DNA of 7,249 nucleotides from Nitrososphaerota archaeon (GTDB taxonomy: Archaea > Thermoproteota > Nitrososphaeria > Nitrososphaerales > Gagatemarchaeaceae). Within the stretch, counting starts at the first letter, position 1; each line of letters starts with the position of its first letter. The notes beneath the pieces were generated by a model. The model was not told the origin of the DNA. It was given only the letters and a program-made list of their open reading frames with translations, and did no database searches. The translations under genes were made by a program, and so were the position numbers. This document shows, piece after piece, positions 1-4,824 of the stretch. The stretch covers positions 14,099 through 21,347 of the forward strand of contig JACQFO010000096.1 of the NCBI GenBank assembly GCA_016200025.1, read 5' to 3'.

Positions 1-150
1 GTATGAGATCCTGGTTATCCTCCCGCCTCCGGGGTACCTCCTTACCGCCTCGAGAATCTCAGCGAAGATGTCGACCTTGGTTCGCTTGGCCTGTTGCCCG
101 CCGAATTCTGCCGTCTCCCTGTCCCCGCGGCGCGACGTTCGGCCAGTCAC
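1..150 (-). CDS. Winged-helix DNA-binding protein, N-terminus (cut by window edge)
   Basis: Fifty codons are visible before the window edge. The first 24 residues are basic, polar and probably disordered. They lead into a helix (KVDIFAEILEAVRRY) and then GGGRITRIS, which matches the start of archaeal winged helix-turn-helix proteins of the HTH_45 type (pattern: ILEA, then a short gly-rich turn, then TRI and an aromatic). Such proteins are small, presumably dimeric transcription regulators. The GTG at 150 is the only canonical start in the visible frame: two codons upstream lies the TAG that ends the bactofilin-like gene, and no ATG, GTG or TTG follows it. There is no clear Shine-Dalgarno site, so translation is probably coupled to the upstream gene 6 bp away. 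The family call rests on about 25 residues, so the DNA-binding role is likely but the exact family is not certain. Confidence 0.72.
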   Translation of the reverse strand, partial: MTGRTSRRGDRETAEFGGQQAKRTKVDIFAEILEAVRRYPGGGRITRISY

Positions 151-156
151 CCCGCC

Positions 157-1329
157 CTAGAGAGGTGGGTCGGGGAGGGCGTCGACCTTCCTCGGAGCCT
201 GTTCGACACGAGTTGCCTTACCCATGCGAAGCTCGCCTGTGTACTGTATCTCCCGCGCGGAACACCCGTCCCCCAACTCCACCGTCTCCGCGAAGATGCG
301 GCCCAGCTTTGAAGCCTTTTCGACCCTGAGGACCTTTGCGTACACATCCTCCACCGTGGTCCCCTTCTCGAGGTCCACCTCTTCTCCAACCAGCGGCCCA
401 AGCGCCTTCCCTCCTTTCCCTAGTTTGATCGTTGCCGCTTTCAGGCCCGAACGGGTCTCGACGCTCCTGCCCATCGCTGCGCGTCCAGAAAGAATCGCCT
501 TCGTCGCCTTGAAGGTCCCCCCCACTTCCAGGTCCTTGCCTGCCATCTCGCCCCCTATCTCCACCTTACCTCCCACCTGCAGGCTGTCGGTGAGCGTCAG
601 CCTCCCAGTCACCTCCACCCTGCCTCCCACTTGGATGCTCCCCCCCGTGAAGTCTCCGTCTATCTTCACTTCTCCGCCGGCCTTTATCTCCGCGCACTCC
701 ATTGCTCCCATGGCCGTCAGCCTCCCGCCCACCTTGATGGACTTCCCCCTGCTCCTCCCTCGGATGTCCACCAGGCCGCCGACCTTCACGCTCCGATACT
801 CCAGGTCGGAGTCCAGCACCAGCATCCCCCCGACCTTGATTTCACCTCTGACCTTGCCGGACCCGATCTGCGCCTTGCCCCCCACGTCCATGTCTCCGAG
901 GGCCACGGCCCCGGGCGCGGACACCGTCCCTCCGACCTTGACGCTATCCGACTTGAAGAGACCGGCGACGTCTAGCGAACCGCCCACCCTGACTTCAGGC
1001 GACGCGAGCATCCCCCCGACCGAGGCGCGCCCTCCGACGTCCAACTCCCCTGCCTTCAGGTCGTTCTTCACATAGATGGCATCTTCCACCTCCACCTTCC
1101 CCGTCGATCTAAGAGACCTGTTGACCCTGATTAGGCCGTCCTCCGAATCCACGGACCCGCACTCCAGGTCGCAGTCCACCTCCGCATCTCCTTCGAACTT
1201 CGCAATGCCCGTGACCTTGACCCCGGATTCATCCGCGCTCCTGACGACCGCCCCGTCCTCGACGTCGAGGTCTCCCTCCACGAGGCCAAGCCTCCTCTGG
1301 CTTCCTCTTTCGACCCTTTCCGATGTCAT
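157..1329 (-). CDS. Bactofilin-like polymer-forming protein with 17-residue repeats
   Basis: A 390-residue protein without signal peptide or membrane segment, so probably cytosolic. Residues about 18-95 and 285-370 are degenerate beta-rung sequence. Between them lie eleven units each opening with a GG pair, at residues 99, 116, 133, 150, 167, 184, 201, 218, 235, 253 and 270. The spacing is exactly 17 except one 18. The unit reads roughly V-K-V-G-G-x-h-x-h-x-G followed by six variable residues. Bactofilins (COG1664/CcmA-type) are right-handed beta-helices with rungs of about this length that polymerise into filaments, so a filament or scaffold role is inferred. It is longer than a usual bactofilin (100-200 residues). 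Start: ATGs at 1338, 1335 and 1329 are in frame. The TATA box at 1361-1354 places transcription start near 1331, favouring 1329 on a nearly leaderless mRNA. Longer in-frame starts would overlap the transporter gene and the promoter. An archaeal surface beta-solenoid is the alternative, but no secretion signal is seen. Confidence 0.75.
   Translation of the reverse strand: MTSERVERGSQRRLGLVEGDLDVEDGAVVRSADESGVKVTGIAKFEGDAEVDCDLECGSVDSEDGLIRVNRSLRSTGKVEVEDAIYVKNDLKAGELDVGGRASVGGMLASPEVRVGGSLDVAGLFKSDSVKVGGTVSAPGAVALGDMDVGGKAQIGSGKVRGEIKVGGMLVLDSDLEYRSVKVGGLVDIRGRSRGKSIKVGGRLTAMGAMECAEIKAGGEVKIDGDFTGGSIQVGGRVEVTGRLTLTDSLQVGGKVEIGGEMAGKDLEVGGTFKATKAILSGRAAMGRSVETRSGLKAATIKLGKGGKALGPLVGEEVDLEKGTTVEDVYAKVLRVEKASKLGRIFAETVELGDGCSAREIQYTGELRMGKATRVEQAPRKVDALPDPPL
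472..1035 (-). repeat. 51-bp coding repeat array (eleven 17-residue beta-rungs)
   Basis: Within the bactofilin-like gene the GG-initiated unit recurs every 51 bp (once 54 bp). The protein phase is strict while the DNA of the units has diverged. This points to an old duplicated array held by structural selection rather than a recent slippage product. On the plus strand the array shows as recurring CCC-rich ACCTT blocks. Confidence 0.8.
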
Positions 1330-1353
1330 AGGCATCATGTATCGTCGGTCCTG

Positions 1354-1361
1354 CTTTATAG
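1354..1361 (-). promoter_or_regulatory. TATA box of the bactofilin-like gene
   Basis: Minus strand reads CTATAAAG, the best TATA match in the window. Counting about 30 bases from its first base gives transcription start near 1331, two bases before the ATG at 1329. It lies in the 74-bp gap after the transporter stop, so the bactofilin/winged-helix pair has its own promoter. Confidence 0.65.
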
Positions 1362-1378
1362 TTGGCACACGAGATGTA

Positions 1379-1393
1379 ATCACTTCAGGTGAT
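1379..1393. promoter_or_regulatory. Small inverted repeat upstream of the bactofilin promoter
   Basis: ATCAC and GTGAT arms of five bases flank a five-base centre, just after the transporter stop and about 20 bp upstream of the TATA box at 1354-1361. It could be an operator or a weak hairpin. No U-tract follows, so it does not look like a terminator. Such a short repeat could be chance. Confidence 0.25.
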
Positions 1394-1403
1394 GCCGGAG
1401 CTA

Positions 1404-2252
1404 CTAGGGGCCGGTCACCGTAGCTTTGCCGACCTCTGCGAGCTTGACCTCTCTCCACGTGTACACCATCACCGGGACGATGATTCCCACCATGAACACG
1501 AAGACCAGCAAGTTCCCGAACTCCACGGGGAGTACACTATCGAGTCCCAGCATGAACAGGAGGCCTGAGATCGCGAACAGCGCCCCGCCGTACAGGAGAC
1601 TCCTCGCCCCGACTTTTGCGCCGAAGAGCTCCAATCTTTCAGCACCCCACCGCTTTGCCACCTGGAGGCTTCCCCCGAACAACAGCCCTATCACCATGAG
1701 CACTGCCAGCGTCCCAAGGCCGAACGCAGCCCCGGGAAGGAACCCAAGAATCGCAAGCGGCATTGCTGGGACCGCCACGAGATAGACGAAGGTTGTGAAG
1801 AGCCCGACATCTACCCCGAACCCCGCAATGAATCCATGAATCAGTGCCCAGTGGACTGGTACACTCCCTGACGCTTCCATCTGCTCCTCGTGCTTTGCCC
1901 TGTCGCGTCTCGAGATCCACATGAGCGGGTGCCAGTGCGGTAGGCGCCTCCTCAGAATCAGGTAGCCGGCAGCGGCCATGGCAAGTCCCACGGCGAGGTA
2001 CACCGGCCCGTTGAGCGATTCGTCGGATATTAGGAAAGGCGCGACCGCGAAGTAGACAAGCTGCGACATGACCGCCCTCTGCACCGTAAAGGCGGTCGCG
2101 AAGAAGGCTCCTGAGCGCACACCGCCCTTCCCGGAGGCCGCCCCCACCGAGTAGCTGAAGGTGATCGGCCAAGTGTGTTCGTCGGGCACAACGGCGTGGA
2201 TCATGCCCAGAGCAAAGCAGCCCCCAGCAAGGTACAGCCACTCTGCTCCCAT
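1404..2252 (-). CDS. Probable nickel/cobalt transporter, NicO-like membrane protein
   Basis: A 282-residue polytopic inner-membrane protein with about seven hydrophobic segments (approx. residues 5-22, 55-74, 84-100, 135-165, 168-192, 219-238, 243-264). The first segment carries H19-A-V-V-P-D24-E25-H26, close to the H-x4-D-H metal motif of NicO/RcnA/HoxN transporters but with one extra residue. A second histidine pair (H134, H139) opens the fourth segment, and the cytosolic loop at 105-121 is basic and histidine-rich (PHWHP, H121). Metal transport is therefore inferred from the motif and strongly supported by the neighbour: the gene is divergent from a NikR-like nickel regulator with a shared 97-bp promoter. 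Direction (uptake versus export) cannot be read from sequence; uptake is more usual for NikR targets. The start ATG at 2252 is well defined, and the gene ends in tandem TAG codons. A sulfite/heavy-metal exporter of the same superfamily is the alternative. Confidence 0.72.
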   Translation of the reverse strand: MGAEWLYLAGGCFALGMIHAVVPDEHTWPITFSYSVGAASGKGGVRSGAFFATAFTVQRAVMSQLVYFAVAPFLISDESLNGPVYLAVGLAMAAAGYLILRRRLPHWHPLMWISRRDRAKHEEQMEASGSVPVHWALIHGFIAGFGVDVGLFTTFVYLVAVPAMPLAILGFLPGAAFGLGTLAVLMVIGLLFGGSLQVAKRWGAERLELFGAKVGARSLLYGGALFAISGLLFMLGLDSVLPVEFGNLLVFVFMVGIIVPVMVYTWREVKLAEVGKATVTGP

Positions 2253-2276
2253 GGAGACGCCCGCGCCACGCTCCCC

Positions 2277-2284
2277 TTATCAAT
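2277..2284 (-). promoter_or_regulatory. Candidate TATA box of the transporter gene
   Basis: Minus strand ATTGATAA is centred about 28 bp from the ATG at 2252, fitting a leaderless transcript. A second AT-rich candidate (TTATTAAC, 2306-2299 on the minus strand) overlaps the distal palindromic site and would give a leader of about 24 bases. The choice between the two is open. Confidence 0.4.
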
Positions 2285-2297
2285 GTACCTGCTAATA

Positions 2298-2340
2298 GTT
2301 AATAATCCACACCCGAAGACATTTAAGATGTTAATAACCA
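2298..2340. promoter_or_regulatory. Twin palindromic sites, candidate NikR operator
   Basis: GTTAATAATCCA (2298-2309) and GTTAATAACCA (2330-2340) are near-identical direct repeats. Each has a palindromic core of GTTA-A-TAAC type, perfect in the second copy and one mismatch in the first. Their centres, 2302 and 2334, are 32 bp apart, about three helical turns, so both would lie on the same DNA face. The second copy sits between the nikR TATA box and its start; the first overlaps a possible TATA element of the transporter. This is the arrangement expected for a tetrameric ribbon-helix-helix repressor acting on both genes. That NikR binds here is inference. Confidence 0.5.
2321..2328 (+). promoter_or_regulatory. 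TATA box of the NikR-like gene
   Basis: ATTTAAGA preceded by a purine-rich CGAAG that could be a BRE. Transcription start is predicted at about 2350, exactly the GTG start codon, so the mRNA is probably leaderless. No Shine-Dalgarno site precedes the GTG, which agrees. Confidence 0.6.
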
Positions 2341-2349
2341 TCCCCATGG

Positions 2350-2733
2350 GTGGCCATAGTAAGCCTATCCCTGCCTGAGCCGATGATACAGGCGATGGAC
2401 CGGATTCAAAGGTCCATGGGGTTCTCGGGCAGGTCGGAACTGGTCAGAGCCGCTATCAGGCTCCTGCTCGAAGACGACCGCGAAAAGGCAAAGCTAACTG
2501 GGATGGTGAACGGTCTGTTGGTGGTCACTCACGACGAGGACCGCGAGGAACCGGTCACCGCCCTCAAGCACAGGTTCGAAGGGATCATCAGAACCCACGT
2601 CCACAGCAAGACGACCTCAACCGTCTGCGTCGAGCTCTTCATCGTTCACGGCCCCGCGAAGCAAGTGATTGACATGAGCGACTCCTTCAGGGCAGAGGAC
2701 AAGATGAAGAGCGCGAAGTACATTCCAATCTGA
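2350..2733 (+). CDS. nikR: NikR-like nickel-responsive transcription regulator
   Basis: A 127-residue protein in two parts. Residues 2-45 form a ribbon-helix-helix DNA-binding domain (strand AIVSLSL, then helices around GFSGRSELVRAAIRLLL). Residues 52-127 form an ACT-like regulatory domain. In classic NikR nickel is bound square-planar by three histidines and one cysteine. Here H74, H83, H85 and C93 stand in the matching region (KHRFE, THVHS, VCVEL), but the spacing is 9-2-8 instead of the usual 11-2-6, so metal specificity or geometry may differ. H61 could also take part. Length is close to NikR (about 130-140). The GTG at 2350 is the start: it gives the exact RHH N-terminus and lies at the predicted transcription start. 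Divergence from a NicO-like transporter supports a nickel role. Alternative: a CopG-family regulator for another metal. Confidence 0.82.
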   Translation: MAIVSLSLPEPMIQAMDRIQRSMGFSGRSELVRAAIRLLLEDDREKAKLTGMVNGLLVVTHDEDREEPVTALKHRFEGIIRTHVHSKTTSTVCVELFIVHGPAKQVIDMSDSFRAEDKMKSAKYIPI

Positions 2734-2753
2734 GAGCCCTCTCCCGACCTACC

Positions 2754-3686
2754 TCAGAACCAGCCTTTGTGCCTAAAGTAGAACACCATGCTGAGGGCGG
2801 AGGCCGCCGACACGACCATCAGAATGATGAAGCTCGTGAACGGGCCTAGGAAGGTGGGGGCCCCTGCCTGGATGCCTCCAGGAAGAGGAACGTTCATGCC
2901 GTAGATGGCGCCTATCACAGTGACAGGAATCGTCAGGGTGAAGATGACTGTCAGCACTGCGAGGACTTTGTTCGTGAGTTCAGTGCTGAGGACATAGTCC
3001 GTGTCCTTGAAGATCTCTATGGTTTCCCGGGCTTCCCCAAGAAGGTCCCAGGCCTTTTCCGCATGTTCCCCTACGTCGTTGAAGTACTTCGAGAGGTCTT
3101 CTTTCGAGTAGGCTTGAGTCTTCAACCAAATCTCCTTGGGCAGCTCGCGAAGTGGCGAGATTATGCGCCGCAGGTCGGCGATGGCCCGCCTCAGCCTGCT
3201 CAGCTCCACTGCCACGGATCTCCTCTCGTCGAAGACCTTGTCCTCGATTTCTTCGAGGTCTCCACGTATCTTGCTTAGGGTGGGATAGAGGTCGTCCACC
3301 AGCACGTCTAGGATGCTGTGCACAATCCTTGGGGTCGAGGCCATACTCGCCGCACGCAACTTCTCGTTCTCCATGTAGTTCAGGAAGAGGCTCGTGAGCC
3401 TCTTCACGTCGCTTCCATGGATGGTTACGACAAAGTCCTTTCCAATGAATATGGAGACCTGCCCCTTCACCACCATTATCCTGTTCTCCTCGAAGTTCGG
3501 GATGTGGAAAAGTAGGAAGATGTGGTTCTCGTGCTCTTCTACCTTGGGGAGTTGTCTCCTCGAGAGGCAGTCGTCTAGGTTGAGAGGATGAAACGGATAG
3601 TCTTTGGCAAGCTTCTCGATCTCCTCACTGGTCGGATTCTCCACGTCGGTCCAGCTGATCTTCCCCTCTGTCACTACCTGCATCAT
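2754..3686 (-). CDS. corA: CorA-family divalent metal (Mg2+/Co2+/Ni2+) channel
   Basis: A 310-residue CorA protein, somewhat shorter than the about 350 of the thermophile prototypes. Residues 1-120 form the cytoplasmic alpha/beta domain (metal-sensing funnel). Residues 120-235 are the long charged stalk helices. TM1 spans about 241-262 and ends in the signature Y-G-M-N (262-265), the selectivity loop at the pore mouth. TM2 spans about 283-304, followed by the short basic tail FRHKGWF typical of the family. It forms a homopentamer that lets hydrated divalent cations down their gradient. The start is one of two adjacent ATGs (3686, 3683); GGGAGGAG at 3704-3697 gives a Shine-Dalgarno site about 10 bases upstream. 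It converges on nikR with only 20 bp between stops. CorA also passes cobalt and nickel, so its place beside a nickel module is suggestive. All key features are present. Confidence 0.94.
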   Translation of the reverse strand: MMQVVTEGKISWTDVENPTSEEIEKLAKDYPFHPLNLDDCLSRRQLPKVEEHENHIFLLFHIPNFEENRIMVVKGQVSIFIGKDFVVTIHGSDVKRLTSLFLNYMENEKLRAASMASTPRIVHSILDVLVDDLYPTLSKIRGDLEEIEDKVFDERRSVAVELSRLRRAIADLRRIISPLRELPKEIWLKTQAYSKEDLSKYFNDVGEHAEKAWDLLGEARETIEIFKDTDYVLSTELTNKVLAVLTVIFTLTIPVTVIGAIYGMNVPLPGGIQAGAPTFLGPFTSFIILMVVSAASALSMVFYFRHKGWF

Positions 3687-3696
3687 GGGCTCTGCG

Positions 3697-3711
3697 CTCC
3701 TCCCGCGGAGG
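3697..3711 (-). promoter_or_regulatory. Shine-Dalgarno site inside a GC-rich hairpin upstream of corA
   Basis: On the minus strand CCTCC (3711-3707), a GCG loop, and GGAGG (3703-3699) form a perfect five-pair stem that includes the corA ribosome-binding site. If transcription starts upstream of 3711, this stem would mask the site. A weak TATA candidate at 3731-3726 would instead start the RNA near 3702, which would leave out the masking arm. Confidence 0.35.
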
Positions 3712-3725
3712 GCAAAATCCCATCC

Positions 3726-3731
3726 CTATAC
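3726..3731 (-). promoter_or_regulatory. Weak TATA-box candidate for corA
   Basis: Minus strand GTATAGGG, about 42 bp before the ATG. It would give a leader of about 16 bases carrying the GGAGG site. The rest of the 141-bp gap 3687-3827 holds no gene, RNA or repeat that I recognise; the short open frames in it have no recognisable protein character. Confidence 0.3.
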
Positions 3732-3827
3732 GCTCTTCGACGGTCTACGCTTGCTCGAACGGCGGAGAGAGCTGCCCCGTTTCTACCAGTTCTGGGTTGC
3801 CGGCGTGCTTCCCCGAGATGGGGTTCC

Positions 3828-4130
3828 CTACTTGTTAGGTGCTGAGGCCTTGGCCGCATCAACACACTGCCGCAGGGTCATGTCTTCCGACTGCTCCACG
3901 CCTGAGACCCGGCAGATCTCTTGGGCGATCATCTTGACCATGTGGTCCGCGCCAGAGTGGAACGTCTTCCTGAGCATCCTCTCGTAGGCCTCTGGGTTTC
4001 GCGCCACCATTCCCGCGTCGAAGTAGAAGTCGAGGGCCTTCGCGGTGGAGTCGCCGAAGTTCTTCCTCAGCGCCTCCCTGACCGCCTGTGCTATCCCTGA
4101 CTCCGAAGGGGCCGTGGACAAGGCTATCAT
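3828..4130 (-). CDS. Small soluble protein, NitrOD5-like output domain
   Basis: A 100-residue, mostly helical protein without membrane segments. The pattern of residues 13-75 (IAQAVREALRK, a G-D-S-T turn, ALDFYFDAG, NPEAYERMLRKTF, a glycine-containing turn, then DHMVKMIAQEI) recalls the NitrOD5 domain. That is a short helical domain common in thaumarchaea at the end of signalling or regulatory proteins, but the assignment is from memory of the pattern. The ATG at 4130 is firm: it overlaps the stop of the upstream membrane protein as ATGA and has GAGG five bases upstream. The tight coupling to two membrane proteins suggests that it works with them at the membrane, perhaps as a sensor or effector. 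Two cysteines (72, 89) are present but no metal motif. Function unknown. Confidence 0.7.
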   Translation of the reverse strand: MIALSTAPSESGIAQAVREALRKNFGDSTAKALDFYFDAGMVARNPEAYERMLRKTFHSGADHMVKMIAQEICRVSGVEQSEDMTLRQCVDAAKASAPNK

Positions 4131-4435
4131 TTCGTCCTCAGAAATCCGTAGATTCTGTACGCGAGGAAGGCAGAAAGGAAGACCATCGAGACGCTGTGCA
4201 GCTCCAGGCCAAAGGAGGAGATGTCACCGAGGTCGACGATGCCAAGGGTCCATATTATTCGGGGAAGCTCCGCGGCAAAGAGGACCAACACCACTATGAA
4301 GATCTGAAACTGAAGGCTCCTGACCGAACGCGTCTTCGCGGCGAGCGCCAGGTACAGAATGAAAACCACGACTACGAGGACGAGGGATGTCATCTCCCCC
4401 AGCTGCGTCAGTGGTTCGAGGTCGACCAAGTCCAA
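4127..4435 (-). CDS. Small three-TM membrane protein (second of a pair)
   Basis: A 102-residue protein with three hydrophobic helices: about 15-34, 42-64 and 72-97. A short basic loop (KTRSVRS) lies between the first two, and the C-terminus is basic (GFLRTK). By the positive-inside rule both the first loop and the tail would be cytoplasmic. Its order of helices, the basic loop, the acidic-glycine turn (GIVDLGD) before TM3 and the aromatic/basic end (Y-R-I-Y) parallel the protein encoded just upstream, so the two look like an old tandem duplication. Start: the TTG at 4435 follows the upstream TAA with no gap, so translation is probably by re-initiation. An ATG at 4393 is the alternative but removes little beyond an acidic N-terminus. 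It resembles the short three-TM proteins of unknown function found in archaea. No enzymatic motif is seen. Confidence 0.72.
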   Translation of the reverse strand: MDLVDLEPLTQLGEMTSLVLVVVVFILYLALAAKTRSVRSLQFQIFIVVLVLFAAELPRIIWTLGIVDLGDISSFGLELHSVSMVFLSAFLAYRIYGFLRTK

Positions 4436-4720
4436 TTATGCACCGAACCTGTAGAGGTAGATCCCGAAGATCAGCAGCAGCAGATAGCTGAAGGGCTCCA
4501 GAAGTCCGTCCGACAGGAAGTCCAAGACCTCGATGCCGTAGGTCTGACTCAGGACCCCCAGTAGATGGTAGAGTCCGTGCATGACGAAGAACGAGGAGAG
4601 CAGGATGCTTAGGGTCCTCAGCCGTGGGATGGTGATTCTGCTCGCCATTACCACGGAGGGAACGGAGACCCCGAGTATCAGCAGGGCGTCGAAAGCGTTC
4701 AACAGCATCTCTAGGGCCAA
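4436..4720 (-). CDS. Small three-TM membrane protein (first of a pair)
   Basis: A 94-residue membrane protein with helices at about 5-26, 36-58 and 68-91, a basic loop (ASRITIPRLR) after TM1 and the end YLYRFGA. Two histidines, H48 and H52, lie in TM2 (MHGLYHLLG) and could bind a metal or haem, but the paralogous downstream protein lacks both, so this is only a possibility. It is the first gene of a cluster of three with a start right on the stop or overlapping it. Start: GGGAGG at 4733-4728 stands seven bases before the TTG at 4720, which favours that codon over the ATG at 4708. It lies 104 bp downstream of the HerA-like gene on the same strand and has its own TATA candidate. Function unknown. 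Confidence 0.72.
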   Translation of the reverse strand: MALEMLLNAFDALLILGVSVPSVVMASRITIPRLRTLSILLSSFFVMHGLYHLLGVLSQTYGIEVLDFLSDGLLEPFSYLLLLIFGIYLYRFGA

Positions 4721-4727
4721 GTGACAA

Positions 4728-4757
4728 CCTCCCTTCGATTCGTGTCCGTCTTAAACC
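4728..4757 (-). promoter_or_regulatory. Promoter and ribosome-binding site of the three-gene membrane cluster
   Basis: Minus strand GTTTAAG (4756-4750) is a TATA candidate that places transcription start near 4727, about seven bases before the TTG at 4720. GGGAGG at 4733-4728 is well spaced as a Shine-Dalgarno site but would then lie at or before the mRNA start. Either the real start of transcription is a few bases earlier or the mRNA is almost leaderless. Confidence 0.45.
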
Positions 4758-4824
4758 TGTTTCAAGATGCCATGAGGTCTGCAGGTCGAAGGGGTCCGAT
4801 CACGGCCAATCGCCCTCGCGAGCC

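Noticed and set aside
224..1075. Long open frame (283 codons) on the plus strand opposite the bactofilin-like gene
   Set aside because: It is proline/serine/threonine-rich and mirrors the repeats of the real gene; stop-free antisense frames follow from the GC-rich repetitive coding. No TATA box or protein-like character.
1339..1458. N-terminal extension of the bactofilin-like protein to 1458
   Set aside because: It would overlap the end of the transporter gene and the TATA box at 1354-1361, and the added residues have no beta-rung character.
3683..3865. 60-codon minus-strand frame between the small soluble protein and corA
   Set aside because: Arginine-rich low-quality sequence that overlaps both neighbours; it looks like a chance open frame in GC-rich DNA.
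4088..4564. 158-codon plus-strand frame across the small membrane genes
   Set aside because: Its hydrophilic Q/E/D-rich product is what the antisense of membrane helices gives. The minus-strand genes have clear helices, Shine-Dalgarno sites and coupled starts.
4758..4824. Possible terminator after the HerA-like gene
   Set aside because: I found no convincing hairpin or T-rich run in this gap on the minus strand.
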